DNA of 64,000 nt from Thermoguttaceae bacterium (GCA_017939795.1 JAGBAA010000094.1:1-64000); one strand, 5' to 3'. Shown: positions 42,023 to 51,561, numbered from the stretch's first letter. Program-made: numbers and translations. The notes: generated from the letters alone by a model not told the origin.

Positions 42023-42168
42023 GCACATTTTTTATTTTTTTAAAAGGGGGAGGGGGGCAGATTCTCTAAATTTTAGGAACAAATGGAAAGATAAACAGAA
42101 ACTTTTCGGAATTTGCTGGCTTTTTTCAAATTTTTTCCGGAAAACTTTCAATTCTTTTCCACTCCCCC

Positions 42169-42197
42169 TTGAAGAATTGGCGGAAGTATGGTATTTT
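42169..42197 (+). promoter_or_regulatory. Promoter of dhaK
   Basis: TTGAAG (42169-42174) and TATTTT (42192-42197) are 17 bp apart, with TGG before the -10 box, about 60 bases before the start. Confidence 0.6.
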
Positions 42198-42256
42198 ATG
42201 GTCAGGACGTTTTATTTTTCCATTAACCCAAATCCAAACAGATGGAGTACCAAATC

Positions 42257-43273
42257 ATGGTCATGAAGAAATTCATCAACGACCCCGCCAACCTCACTGC
42301 TGAACTGCTCGCCGGTCTTGAGATCACCTCCGGCGACATCATTTCCCTCGAAGCTGGCGATCTGGAAGAACGCAAGCTGGTCTGCCGCAAAGAGAAGAAA
42401 GCCGAAGACAAAGTCGCCATCGTCACCCTCGGCGGTGCCGGTCATGAACCTGCGCTTTCCGGTTTTGTCGGAAAAGGGATGCTCGATGTCAGCGTCGTCG
42501 GCGATATTTTCGCGGCTCCCGGTCCGATGGAAGTCGTTGAAGGCCTCAAAATGGTCAACCGTCCGGCTGGTACTCTTCTCGTGACGCTGAATCACGCCGG
42601 CGACGTCCTCTCCAGCGACATGGCGCAGCAGATGGCTGCCGATTTCGGTCTTGAAAACATCGTGAACATCAACACGCATGAAGACATTGCGCCGGGTGCC
42701 GATGCTCCGATCGAAGACCGCCGCGGTCTGGTCGGCTGCGTTCCGCTCATCAAAGTCGCCGGAGCGGCTGCCGAACGCGGCTGGAATCTGGATGAAGTCG
42801 TCCGCGTTGCCAATAAATTCAACGACAATATGGCGACCCTGGCCGTCGCTCTGAAGGGCGCGACCCATCCGTCCAACGGAATGGTCATCTCCGAGCTGGG
42901 CGATGACGAAATGGAGATCGGTATGGGACAGCATGGCGAAGCCGGTACCGGCCGCGGCAAGATGCTCTCTGCGGATGAGACCGTCGCCAAAATGCTCACT
43001 TCTCTCGTCGCTGCCGTCAAGGCTGAAAAGGGCGATAAAGTCCTCCTTCTGGTCAACGGTTCCGGTGCGACGACGATGATGGAAATGCTCATCGTCGCCA
43101 ATTCCGCGAAGAAATTCCTCGACGCCCAGGGAATCGAACTGGCCGTCTGCAAAGCGGGCGAAATGCTGACCGTTCAGGAAACCGCCGGATTCCAGTTCCT
43201 GCTTGCCAAAGTCGACGATGAGATCCTCGACCTCTGGAACGATCCGTGCTGCACCCCGGCGTGGAGCTGGTGA
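42257..43273 (+). CDS. dhaK: Dihydroxyacetone kinase subunit DhaK
   Basis: The 338-residue protein is DhaK, the substrate-binding subunit of the PTS- or ATP-dependent dihydroxyacetone kinase. It has KKFINDPANLTAELLAGL at the start, GGAGHEPALSGFVGKGMLDVSV (His63 region), LNHAGDVLSSDMA (Asp115), and IGMGQHGEAG where His226 covalently binds dihydroxyacetone. Two other ATGs lie nearby (42242, 42263); 42257 fits GGAG at 42244. No dhaL or dhaM gene is adjacent, so either the partner is elsewhere or the protein serves another small keto-compound. It has its own promoter and a strong terminator. Confidence 0.9.
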   Translation: MVMKKFINDPANLTAELLAGLEITSGDIISLEAGDLEERKLVCRKEKKAEDKVAIVTLGGAGHEPALSGFVGKGMLDVSVVGDIFAAPGPMEVVEGLKMVNRPAGTLLVTLNHAGDVLSSDMAQQMAADFGLENIVNINTHEDIAPGADAPIEDRRGLVGCVPLIKVAGAAAERGWNLDEVVRVANKFNDNMATLAVALKGATHPSNGMVISELGDDEMEIGMGQHGEAGTGRGKMLSADETVAKMLTSLVAAVKAEKGDKVLLLVNGSGATTMMEMLIVANSAKKFLDAQGIELAVCKAGEMLTVQETAGFQFLLAKVDDEILDLWNDPCCTPAWSW

Positions 43274-43334
43274 GCCTCGCAAAGGCTGGATTTTTTGCAA
43301 AAATGAATTCAGTCTGACGAACCACTGAAAAACA

Positions 43335-43405
43335 CAGGAGGAACGTTTTCCGATGCAGTCCGCATTTGCGTGCCGTCCAAAAACGTTTCCTCCTGTTTTG
43401 TGTTT
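43335..43405 (+). terminator. Intrinsic terminator after dhaK
   Basis: A 14-bp stem (CAGGAGGAACGTTT / AAACGTTTCCTCCTG, one bulged A) encloses about 32 bases and is followed by TTTTGTGTTTT. It starts 62 bases after the dhaK stop. Confidence 0.8.
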
Positions 43406-43571
43406 TAAGCAAACAGGGAGAAGGAAGAAGGCTTGAAGCTGGAAGAATTTTCTGAAATTTTGAGTCCCGGGGCTTGCGCAGATTCTTTTTCTGAGTAAAA
43501 TGAATGAGTATGGAACGACCGGGCGGAGCGTCTGTCCGGAAAGTGGTCTTTTTTGAAAGCGGAATGGATCC

Positions 43572-44324
43572 ATGGCCTATCGATATTTTTCAGCGGAACG
43601 GCTTCCTGCAGATGAGGCTCTTTACCCGGTCAGCGTGACGCTTGGAGGGGATGAAGCGCACCATCTTATTCACGTTATGCGCGTGCGTGAGGGAGAACCG
43701 CTCATTCTTTTTGACGGTTCCGGAGCGGAATTCGACACGGAGATCACGCACGTGAAGAAAAAAGAGCTGACGGCCGAGATCCATGCTCGCCGGGTGGAAG
43801 ATCGGGAATCTTCGGTCTGCGTGACCATCGCGGCTGCGCTTCCGAAGGGAGACCGGCAGCGTTGGCTGGTCGAGAAGCTGGTCGAATTGGGAGCGGCGGA
43901 ATTTCTGCCTTTGGAAGCGGAACGTTCGGTAGCGAAAGCCGGTGATGCGGCCGCGTCACGAATGAATCGTGTGGTGGTAGAGGCGTCGAAACAGTGCGGA
44001 CGAAACACTCTCATGCAGCTTGCAGAACCGAAAAGCACCAAAACGCTTTTTTCGTCTGATTTCACGCAGGCAGAAGAGAATGCCGAGACGCTCAAACTCA
44101 TCGCGCACCCAAATGGAAAAGGATTAATGGAACTTCTGGAAGCCCCTGAAAATCAGGGACGCAGGGTCCTCGCAGCGATCGGTCCGGAAGGCGGATTTTC
44201 CGATACGGAAGTCGAAAACGCGCTGAATTCGGGTTGGGTACCCGTTTCGCTTGGAAAACGGATCCTGCGGACGGAGACTGCTGCGGTCATGGTTTGCGCG
44301 GCCGCAGCAGCAGGGCAGGACTGA
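43572..44324 (+). CDS. rsmE: 16S rRNA m3U1498 methyltransferase RsmE
   Basis: The 250-residue protein is RsmE, which methylates N3 of U1498 in 16S rRNA using S-adenosylmethionine through a SPOUT (trefoil-knot) fold. Visible family motifs are EAHHLIHVMRVREGE, VEASKQCGR, AIGPEGGFSDTEVENA and LGKRILRTETAAVM, the last two forming the knot and SAM site. Length is normal. The CNNM/CorC gene starts 67 bases downstream on the same strand, and they may share a transcript. Confidence 0.95.
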   Translation: MAYRYFSAERLPADEALYPVSVTLGGDEAHHLIHVMRVREGEPLILFDGSGAEFDTEITHVKKKELTAEIHARRVEDRESSVCVTIAAALPKGDRQRWLVEKLVELGAAEFLPLEAERSVAKAGDAAASRMNRVVVEASKQCGRNTLMQLAEPKSTKTLFSSDFTQAEENAETLKLIAHPNGKGLMELLEAPENQGRRVLAAIGPEGGFSDTEVENALNSGWVPVSLGKRILRTETAAVMVCAAAAAGQD

Positions 44325-44391
44325 GCGGACTGGAAGAGCGGAATGAAGTAAAAAGCCGAAGAAAGAAAAAGAGGGAAAGGGCACAGACAGA

Positions 44392-45675
44392 ATGGATCAG
44401 CTTTTGCCGTGGTCTCCGATTTTGGGCGGTTTGATGGTACTGTCGGCAGGATGTTCGGCTTCGGAGGCGGCGTTTTTCTCGCTGACTCCCGAGCAGCTGA
44501 ACGCCATGCGGACGGGAAGTGCCGCAGAACGGCGAGGTGCACAGCTCATGGAGAGGTCGGATCGGCTTCTTTCGACGCTTCTTTTCTCAAATCTCATCGC
44601 GAATATGCTCTACTTTGGCATCGTGTCGGTCGTGACGCTGAAAATTCAGTCTGAAAGTGCAGCTTTGGCCGGTGCGGTGAGCGTCGGTGCGCTCCTGACG
44701 ATCATTATTTTTTGCGAACTGATACCCAAAGCAGTTGCTGTGCTTATCCCGCTAACTTTTGTGCGGTTTGCGGCATTTCCCCTTTCGTTTCTGGAACTGA
44801 TCTGTTCGCCGTTTTTGCCGATCCTTGGACTTGGGAAGGAACTTTCGCTGCGGCTTTTCCTTCCCCGGCTGCGTCAGGAACCGATTTTGGATCTCGCCGA
44901 TCTGGAACAGGCGGTCTCGGTTGCGCAGGAATCGGGTGGAGCCGTGAGGGAAAAAGAGTGTCTGCGGTCGCTCATTCGTTTTTCGGAAATGAGTGCGGAG
45001 GAGATCATGCGTCCCAGAACGCACCTTCCAGTCTTTTCTGTGCCGTTCTCTGTGGGATCTTTGCGTGAACTGGAATCGGATACCGAGTTGGTTTTTCTTG
45101 AGGAAGAGGGAGACGGCGATGCGGTCGACCGCGTGTTTGCGCTGGAAAAACTTGCGCAGATCCCGGAATCCGGATATGATGCGCTGGAAAATTTTGCGGA
45201 GTCCGCGTACTATGTTCCCTGGTGTCTTCCGGCGGCGAATCTTCTGGAGGTCATGCAGAAAGAGGGGATCTCTGCCGCGGTCGTGGTGGATGAGTATGGC
45301 GCGACGCCTGGTGCCGTGCTCCTTTCCGATATTTTGGAGACGATTTTTGCGCCGGATTCGGAGCGTGTTTTCCAGCTGACCGATCGAAATCCGATGGAGA
45401 AGATCGGTGAGGATCAATGGCGCATTTCGGGACTTTTCTCCGTGCGTGCTTTCTGCCGCTGTTTCCGTCTGAAGTTTCCAGAAGAGCTGGAAAGCGCGAC
45501 CCTTGGCGGCCTGGCGGCTGAGAAACTTCAAAAGATCCCGGAGGAAGGCGACTCTTTTCAATGGAATGGTTTCCTTTTCCAGGTCGTCTCTGCCGGAGAG
45601 TTTGCCGACATGGTACTGGAAGCCTCCCGTAATGTACCGGAAAAGAATGGAGAAGCCGATCCGAATGTCCCATGA
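44392..45675 (+). CDS. CNNM/CorC-family transporter with CBS domains
   Basis: The 427-residue protein has the arrangement of the CNNM/CorC (HlyC/CorC) family of Mg2+ or other ion exporters: an N-terminal DUF21 membrane domain (LSAGCSASEAAFFSLTPEQLNAM, with four hydrophobic segments to about residue 165), a CBS pair (about 195-310; IMRPRTHLPVFSV, AAVVVDEYGATPGAVLLSDILE) and a C-terminal CorC_HlyC domain (about 340-415; WRISGLFSVRAFCRCF). DxYG-type substrate residues are of the DEYGAT kind. It is an inner-membrane protein. The second gene after rsmE; the next gene has its own promoter. Confidence 0.85.
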   Translation: MDQLLPWSPILGGLMVLSAGCSASEAAFFSLTPEQLNAMRTGSAAERRGAQLMERSDRLLSTLLFSNLIANMLYFGIVSVVTLKIQSESAALAGAVSVGALLTIIIFCELIPKAVAVLIPLTFVRFAAFPLSFLELICSPFLPILGLGKELSLRLFLPRLRQEPILDLADLEQAVSVAQESGGAVREKECLRSLIRFSEMSAEEIMRPRTHLPVFSVPFSVGSLRELESDTELVFLEEEGDGDAVDRVFALEKLAQIPESGYDALENFAESAYYVPWCLPAANLLEVMQKEGISAAVVVDEYGATPGAVLLSDILETIFAPDSERVFQLTDRNPMEKIGEDQWRISGLFSVRAFCRCFRLKFPEELESATLGGLAAEKLQKIPEEGDSFQWNGFLFQVVSAGEFADMVLEASRNVPEKNGEADPNVP

Positions 45676-45836
45676 TTCGGGAAATCTCCGGATCGTGTCT
45701 CGTTTGCCGGAGTCTTTTGCTTGATGGAGATCCTCGTTTTTCTGAGGGAATGTTTGGAGGATGGGGGAGATCCTGGAGTTTGGGTCTGTTTTGTTTGAAA
45801 TTTTCGGAATTTATGGAGAAAAAGTTTTTCCATAGC

Positions 45837-45864
45837 TTGACAAAAAAACTCTGTCATGTAGAAT
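45837..45864 (+). promoter_or_regulatory. Promoter of second PD40/heme-c gene
   Basis: A perfect TTGACA (45837-45842) and TAGAAT (45859-45864) are separated by 16 bp, 89 bases before the start codon. It excludes the longer upstream reading frame as start of transcription for the protein. Confidence 0.85.
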
Positions 45865-45952
45865 AGTAGAATGGAGGCCGATTTCCGGTCTGAGTCCGAT
45901 GGCAATTGAGCATTTATTTTGCCTCGCATTTTTATTTCTGGAGTGTTCAAAT

Positions 45953-48928
45953 ATGAAAAAGTCCCCCTGCCGCCGTTTTTTATTTTCGTTTTGTCTGATA
46001 TTTTTGTTCGGTCTGTTTTTCAGTCAGGTTTCGGGCGTATCTGCTCAGCAGACGTTTTGGCTGGACGAGATGGATCTGACGCTCACTCAGTGCGGCTGGG
46101 GAACACCGCAGGTAAACCGTCCGATCTACGGCGACGTTTTCTCCATCGGCGGCGTAAAATTTGAACGCGGCATCGGCACGCACGCCTCGGGCGAGATCTG
46201 CGTTTCCAATCCGGCGAAAGCGGGAATTTTTCACGCGGAAGTCGGCGTCAGCGACCAGGAAAAAGCAGTTGGTCCGATGGAGTATCTCATCTACGCGGAT
46301 GACGAACTGGTCTGGAAAAGCGGCGAGATGACGGCAGGTATGCCCGCAAAAACAGTGAAGCTCCCGCTTGACGGAGTTTCGCTTTTGCGTATCGTGATGG
46401 ACGGCGGAGAGCAGAACGGCGGTGACCATGCAAATATCGCCAACGCGAGGATCGAGTGGCCGGAAGGCGTTCAGGCTCCGGAAAATGCAGAGTCGAAGGT
46501 TCCGCGGACGATTCTCCGTCAGAAAGAATGGACGGACGAAGGCGGAAAAAAATTCACGCGTATGGACGAAAACGCGTCGGAATGGTACGCTCTGCGCGAA
46601 CTCCTGAAGACCGGTATGAGCGAGAAGGTCAAGGCAGAAACCGTCCATCCGGCTTCTGCGGTCTACGAAACGGACCGTGACCCGCTGGATGTCGTGACGC
46701 GGAGACTTTACCCGCTGATCGATGCACTCCGCGCAATGCAGAACGGTCCGAAACTTACGGAGGAAGCTGCGGCACTGGAGGCTCTCAACGCGAAAGTCAA
46801 GACTGTCCCGGTGGAAAATATTGCCGAGCGCAAAGCCGTTTTCGCGGAAGTGACGGCATTGCGCCGGAAGATCATGTTCCAGAATCCGCTTCTGAACTTC
46901 ACCGACCTCGTGTTCCTGAAACGCCACTATCTGCGCGGTATCGAGAACATGGGGAGCCACATCTGCGACCAATGCTATGGCTTCCAGCAGCTGCCGGGAG
47001 GCGGGCTGTTCGTCCTGAAAAATGCGTTTACGGATGATCCCCAGGTCGTCCCCGTCCTCACCGAGCCGGTGAAAAACGGACGATATGCGGGCCGGATGCT
47101 TGACGAGAGCTGGGGGTATCTCTCTCCGGAACTTTCGCATGACGGCAAGCAGATCCTCTTCGCCGCCGCCGACACGAAAGGCTCAAAGCGGCACGAGTAT
47201 ATCTGGACGCAGGAAAACTGCTTCCACATCTTCAAGGCTGATTTTGATATGGAGACAGGAAAAGCGTCGAACATTACGCAGCTGACCGACGGTGCGTTCA
47301 ATGAATTTGACCCATGCTTCCTGCCCAGCGGCCGAATCGCGTTCATTTCTGAACGCCGCGGCGGGTACGTGCGATGCTCCGGTCTGCGTCCCGTGCCGAC
47401 GTTCACTCTGTACTCGATGAATCCGGACGGAAGCGACATTTCGACACTTTCCTGGCACGAAACGAACGAGTGGGCACCCGCAGTGGACCACAATGGGATG
47501 CTCATTTATACGCGGTGGGATTACGTTGACCGCGGCTCGAACAACGCGCACCATCTCTGGATCACGACGCCGGACGGACGTGATCCGCGCGCGCTTCACG
47601 GCAACTACCATAATGACGAGTTCAGCACGCCGCACTTTGAAGGAGACGTGCAGCCGATTCCCGGTTCGCCGAAACTGGTCGCGACGGCCAACGCACACCA
47701 CGGACAGTCCTACGGTTCCCTGATCCTCATCGATCCGCAGGTCAAGGACGACAATCTGATGGCGGCCATTCGGCGGATCACTCCGGACCAGCTTTTCCCG
47801 GAATCCGAGATCCGGCACGGCGGCACGAATCCCAACCGTTACGCGACGGCGCATCCGCTTTCCGAGCAATTCTACATTTGCGTGTACGATCCGTTCGGGG
47901 TCTGGAACGCGCATTTCACGAACAATTTCGGCATTTACCTCCTCGACGTGTTTGGAAACCGGACGCTTCTTTACCGTGACCCGCAAATTTCCTGCCGCGA
48001 CGCTTTCCCGCTCCGGACGCGCAAGATGCAGCCTGTCGTGCCTCACAGAACGCTTCTGGGAAAACCGCTCGCACCGGGAGAAAAGTTCCAGCCGATCGAT
48101 GAGTCGGAACTCCCCAAAACGGCCAACATCGGGCTGGTGAATGTTTACGATTCCAAGTATCCGTTCCCGGAAGGGACGAAGATCAGCCGTCTGCGTGTGG
48201 TTCAGGTCCTTCCGAAACCGAATTTCGTCGCGAATCAGCCGCGTATCGGCTACGGAAACCAGAAAAACGCACGGCGCATTCTCGGAACGGTCCCGGTGGA
48301 AGAGGATGGAAGCGCGTATTTCAGTGTCCCGGTAAACATTCCGATCTACTTCCAGGCTCTCGACGAAAACGGCGTCGCGGTCCAGACGATGCGTTCCGAC
48401 ACGTACGTGCACGCAGGCGAGGAGCTGATCTGCCAGGGATGCCATGAAGACCGCCACAGCGCGATCACGGCCCGGCCGCAGGTCCCGCAGGCGATGCGCC
48501 GTGCGCCGAGTACGCTTACGCCGGATCCGGAAGGTACCGATCCGTTTAACTACGTGAAGCTCATCCAGCCGATTTTGGACGCGAAGTGCGTCAAGTGCCA
48601 CGAGGAATCGGACGATCCGAAGGCGATCGACCTGTCGCGCGGTCCGGAAAACGAGCATTTCTTTACGTCGTTCCGGAATCTGAAACCGTACTGCTTCTAC
48701 TTCGACCACAACCATTGGACCGACCCGGAAACGATGCCGGGCAAGTTCGGATCGAACGCGAGCAAACTGTACAGGATCCTGACCTCGGAGCACCACGGTC
48801 TGGAACTCACTCCGGAGGAACTGTACCGTTTCACGCTCTGGATGGACAATAACTGCGACTTCTACGGCGCGTATGAGGAATGCACCCTCCAGCGTCAGGG
48901 ACAGATCGTCCAGCCGAGCCTCGAATAA
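45953..48928 (+). CDS. PD40/heme-c exported protein (HZS-alpha-like) 2
   Basis: This 991-residue protein is a paralogue of the product at 11037-14243. It has a signal peptide (RRFLFSFCLIFLFGLFFSQVSGVSA), then an NPCBM-like domain (about residues 35-150; GGVKFERGIGTHASGEI), a helical part, and a PD40-type propeller with the same LSWHETNEW and TRWDYVDRG blocks. Two c-type heme motifs are at 827-831 (CQGCH) and 879-883 (CVKCH). The NPCBM-like domain is the main difference from the first copy and points to a carbohydrate ligand. The role of this group outside anammox planctomycetes is not known. An ATG after TGGAG was chosen as start. Confidence 0.8.
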   Translation: MKKSPCRRFLFSFCLIFLFGLFFSQVSGVSAQQTFWLDEMDLTLTQCGWGTPQVNRPIYGDVFSIGGVKFERGIGTHASGEICVSNPAKAGIFHAEVGVSDQEKAVGPMEYLIYADDELVWKSGEMTAGMPAKTVKLPLDGVSLLRIVMDGGEQNGGDHANIANARIEWPEGVQAPENAESKVPRTILRQKEWTDEGGKKFTRMDENASEWYALRELLKTGMSEKVKAETVHPASAVYETDRDPLDVVTRRLYPLIDALRAMQNGPKLTEEAAALEALNAKVKTVPVENIAERKAVFAEVTALRRKIMFQNPLLNFTDLVFLKRHYLRGIENMGSHICDQCYGFQQLPGGGLFVLKNAFTDDPQVVPVLTEPVKNGRYAGRMLDESWGYLSPELSHDGKQILFAAADTKGSKRHEYIWTQENCFHIFKADFDMETGKASNITQLTDGAFNEFDPCFLPSGRIAFISERRGGYVRCSGLRPVPTFTLYSMNPDGSDISTLSWHETNEWAPAVDHNGMLIYTRWDYVDRGSNNAHHLWITTPDGRDPRALHGNYHNDEFSTPHFEGDVQPIPGSPKLVATANAHHGQSYGSLILIDPQVKDDNLMAAIRRITPDQLFPESEIRHGGTNPNRYATAHPLSEQFYICVYDPFGVWNAHFTNNFGIYLLDVFGNRTLLYRDPQISCRDAFPLRTRKMQPVVPHRTLLGKPLAPGEKFQPIDESELPKTANIGLVNVYDSKYPFPEGTKISRLRVVQVLPKPNFVANQPRIGYGNQKNARRILGTVPVEEDGSAYFSVPVNIPIYFQALDENGVAVQTMRSDTYVHAGEELICQGCHEDRHSAITARPQVPQAMRRAPSTLTPDPEGTDPFNYVKLIQPILDAKCVKCHEESDDPKAIDLSRGPENEHFFTSFRNLKPYCFYFDHNHWTDPETMPGKFGSNASKLYRILTSEHHGLELTPEELYRFTLWMDNNCDFYGAYEECTLQRQGQIVQPSLE

Positions 48929-48972
48929 GTCCCTGAAAAAGACCGCGGCCTTAACCCTGCCGCCAAACAAAA

Positions 48973-49013
48973 AGCCCCAAACGCCGACTTCCCGCGCTTG
49001 GGGCTGGTTTTTT
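48973..49013. terminator. Bidirectional terminator
   Basis: The 8-bp stem AGCCCCAA / TTGGGGCT has T-runs on both sides, lying between the convergent PD40 protein 2 gene and the kinase/beta-helix gene. It can end both transcripts. Confidence 0.85.
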
Positions 49014-49034
49014 GTCCGTCCGGAGACATCATTC

Positions 49035-51485
49035 TCAATTTGAATTGGGAACATTTCCTTCGCGCACGACACTGCTAAACCAACCGACGTCCCAAGCTTT
49101 CGCGTTTCCAGAAAGCCGATTGTTTCTGAAAATTCCTGACGCTGGTTTCAAGACTAAAATTCCAGTTCCATGATTATTCAGGATCTGGCAGCCCCTTACC
49201 GTCGGGTTCGTGCCGCTGTCGAGGACCGCAATTCCAGACTCCGCGTTTCCGCTGGCCTCGCAGTTCGTAAACAATCCGGAGGCACCTTGCGAGACCAAAA
49301 TTCCCGCCTGTTGATTATTCGTGGATCGGCATTTCTCCACCGTCGGGTCCGTGCCGCTGTCTCGGACCTCAATTCCAGAATGCGCGTTTCTGCTGGCTTC
49401 ACAGTCCGTAAACGTTCCGCTTGCGCCTTCGCAGACCAAAATTCCGTCACCTTCCTTGGAATCCGTGGATCGGCATTTCTCCACCGTCGGGTTCGTGCCG
49501 CTGTCTTGGACCTCAATTCCAGACATCGCGTTTCTGCTGGCTTCGCAGTCCGTAAACGTTCCGGAGGCACCTTGCGAGACCAAAATTCCCGCCAGTTGAT
49601 TATTCGTGGATCGGCATTTCTCCACCGTCGGGTTCGTGCCGCTGCCTTGGACCTCAATTCCAGAATACGCGTTTCTGCTGGCTTCGCAGTCCGTAAACGT
49701 TCCGCTTGCGCCGGAGCAGACAAGAATTCCCACCTGTTGATTATTCGTGGATCGGCATTTCTCCACCGTCGGGTCCGTGCCGCTGTCTTGGACCGCAATT
49801 CCAGACATCGCGTTTCCGCTGGCTTCGCAGTCCTTAAACGTTCCGCTTGCGCCGTCGTAGACAAAAATTCCGCAGTCTTCCTTGGAATCCGTGAATCGGC
49901 ATTTTTCCACCGTCGGGTTCGTGCCGCTGCCGATGACCGCAATTCCAGTCATCGCGTTTCCGCTGGCTTCGCAGTTCGTAAATCGTCCCCTGGCTCTGTT
50001 TGATATACTGAATCCCACACTTCCGCAATCTTTCGCGGCACAGGCGGTTACGGTCGGGTTGGAGTCTTTCTGATTGACGGTGAAACCTGCTCCATTCTCC
50101 GAAGTAAACAGACAATTTTCAAAAGTACACGTCAGTGACTGGACTGAAACCGCGGAATGGAACGCGTCAAACTGTTCCCATTGTGTTCTTTCCTCCGGCG
50201 TCGCGTTTTCCCACTCATCCTCTGTCCAGCGATGGTCATCTCCCACGTTTTTGAACGTCAGGTTTTTAATTTCCGCGAAACCGCTTTCAACGCGCAGGAC
50301 GTTTTCTTTTCCGCCCAGAAGGATGACTTGCTCCCGATCGTTTCCTTCACCGGTGATCGTAATGTTTTTACGAACGATGATGGTTTCCGGGACATCATGC
50401 GTACCGCGGCGGAGGGTGATCTTTCCACCGGCGGGGATGCGGTCGTAGGCTTCCGCGAGGGTGCGTACATCGTCCGGAACAGTGATTTCGGTCTTAACGG
50501 GAGCTGGAGCTTGAACGGGAGCTGGAGATGAATCAGAAAGCGCGTCGAAAAAGGCGCAGCAGGTGGGAAAACGGTTTTCCGGAGTCATGGAAAGTGCCTG
50601 GCACAGTGCGGAGTTGACCGACACGGAAAATTTTGGATCTTCCGGAGAGAAGCGCGCTTTTTCAAAGCTCAGGGCCATGAGGCTGTCGCTGGTAAAAGGG
50701 AGTTTTCCCGCCAGAAGTTCGTAGAGGACCATCGCCAGCGCGTATTGGTCCGCGCGTCCGGTTTGCGGCTGCCCCATCATCTGTTCCGGTGCCATGTACG
50801 CGGGCGTGCCGGAGTTTGAGGACGCGTGCCCCGTCATGGAACGGCCGAATGTCTGACTCACGTTCGTGACGTTTTCCGGACGGATCCGCGCCGCGATGCC
50901 GAAATCGATCAGGATCGGTTTTCTGCCGGAAAACATGATGTTTCCTGGCTTCACGTCCCGGTGAAGGATCCCTTCCGAATGCGCGAAGTCCAACGCCTCC
51001 GCGATCGGCCGGAGGATCGGCAGGACCTTTTCCAACGGCAGGCCGTTTTCGTGATTCGGCTGGGCATGAAACCAGTCGGAAAGTGTTCCGCCGTCGGCAT
51101 GGTCCATCACGAGGATCCACCCGAAAACCGGGTCCTTCTTCATTCCGAGCGTCGCGCAGATGTTCGGGTGACGGAGTTTCCCGGTCAGATCAAAGACACG
51201 GCGGACTTCCTCCATCGCCTCTTCATTTCCGCACAGCTCTTTCGAGAGCACTTTCACGACGACTTTCTGGACGGCCTCATCCCCGGAAAGTTCCTCCGCC
51301 AGCCACGTCTGTCCCATCCCGCCTTCGCCGAGACGCTCCAGAAGACGGTAGTTTTTGAACCACCCGAGAAGGTATCCGGGCGTCAGAGAATCAAACTGCG
51401 AGGAATCGTAATTCACCACCTCCGACGAAAGCGTACCAAGGGGCGAAAGGGAGTTGATCAGAGAACTAAAGTCGCCGCTGCTCAT
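49035..51485 (-). CDS. Ser/Thr protein kinase fused to beta-helix repeats
   Basis: The 816-residue protein has an N-terminal Hanks-type kinase domain (about 45-300) followed by a right-handed beta-helix. The kinase looks active: glycine loop GEGGMG (53-58), Lys78, HRDVKPGN (175-182), DFG (194-196) and APE (232-234). A Pro-rich linker (about 325-345) leads to a helix opening with a long first coil (VPDDVRTLAEAYDRIPAGGKITLRRG), then coils of the form CEASGNA-xSGIxV...GTNPTVEKCRSTNN. No transmembrane helix separates the parts, so both should be cytoplasmic. The DNA repeats in the helix part are almost identical. The kinase may be controlled by what its beta-helix binds. It lies upstream on its own promoter. 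Confidence 0.9.
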   Translation of the reverse strand: MSSGDFSSLINSLSPLGTLSSEVVNYDSSQFDSLTPGYLLGWFKNYRLLERLGEGGMGQTWLAEELSGDEAVQKVVVKVLSKELCGNEEAMEEVRRVFDLTGKLRHPNICATLGMKKDPVFGWILVMDHADGGTLSDWFHAQPNHENGLPLEKVLPILRPIAEALDFAHSEGILHRDVKPGNIMFSGRKPILIDFGIAARIRPENVTNVSQTFGRSMTGHASSNSGTPAYMAPEQMMGQPQTGRADQYALAMVLYELLAGKLPFTSDSLMALSFEKARFSPEDPKFSVSVNSALCQALSMTPENRFPTCCAFFDALSDSSPAPVQAPAPVKTEITVPDDVRTLAEAYDRIPAGGKITLRRGTHDVPETIIVRKNITITGEGNDREQVILLGGKENVLRVESGFAEIKNLTFKNVGDDHRWTEDEWENATPEERTQWEQFDAFHSAVSVQSLTCTFENCLFTSENGAGFTVNQKDSNPTVTACAAKDCGSVGFSISNRARGRFTNCEASGNAMTGIAVIGSGTNPTVEKCRFTDSKEDCGIFVYDGASGTFKDCEASGNAMSGIAVQDSGTDPTVEKCRSTNNQQVGILVCSGASGTFTDCEASRNAYSGIEVQGSGTNPTVEKCRSTNNQLAGILVSQGASGTFTDCEASRNAMSGIEVQDSGTNPTVEKCRSTDSKEGDGILVCEGASGTFTDCEASRNAHSGIEVRDSGTDPTVEKCRSTNNQQAGILVSQGASGLFTNCEASGNAESGIAVLDSGTNPTVRGCQILNNHGTGILVLKPASGIFRNNRLSGNAKAWDVGWFSSVVREGNVPNSN
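49160..50000 (-). repeat. 141/144-bp in-frame tandem repeats
   Basis: The block CCGTCGGG recurs at 49200, 49341, 49485, 49626, 49767 and 49911, so units are 141 or 144 bp (47 or 48 residues, the longer ones with SKED/SKEG instead of NN). Neighbouring units differ at few bases. This is typical of recent tandem duplication with recombination and likely to vary in copy number. Confidence 0.9.
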
Positions 51486-51533
51486 GATTCTGTTTCCATT
51501 TTAAGTAAACACGCGGATGAAAAAACTAACTCT

Positions 51534-51561
51534 ATTTTACTCTGTTCATGGATTTTTTCAA
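51534..51561 (-). promoter_or_regulatory. Promoter of kinase/beta-helix gene
   Basis: On the minus strand TTGAAA and TAAAAT are spaced 16 bp, about 50 bases before the kinase start codon. Confidence 0.6.

Noticed and set aside
47183-49072. Long open frame on the minus strand opposite the second PD40/heme-c gene
   Set aside because: Same reason: it mirrors codon bias of the real gene; the plus strand has signal peptide, heme motifs and promoter.
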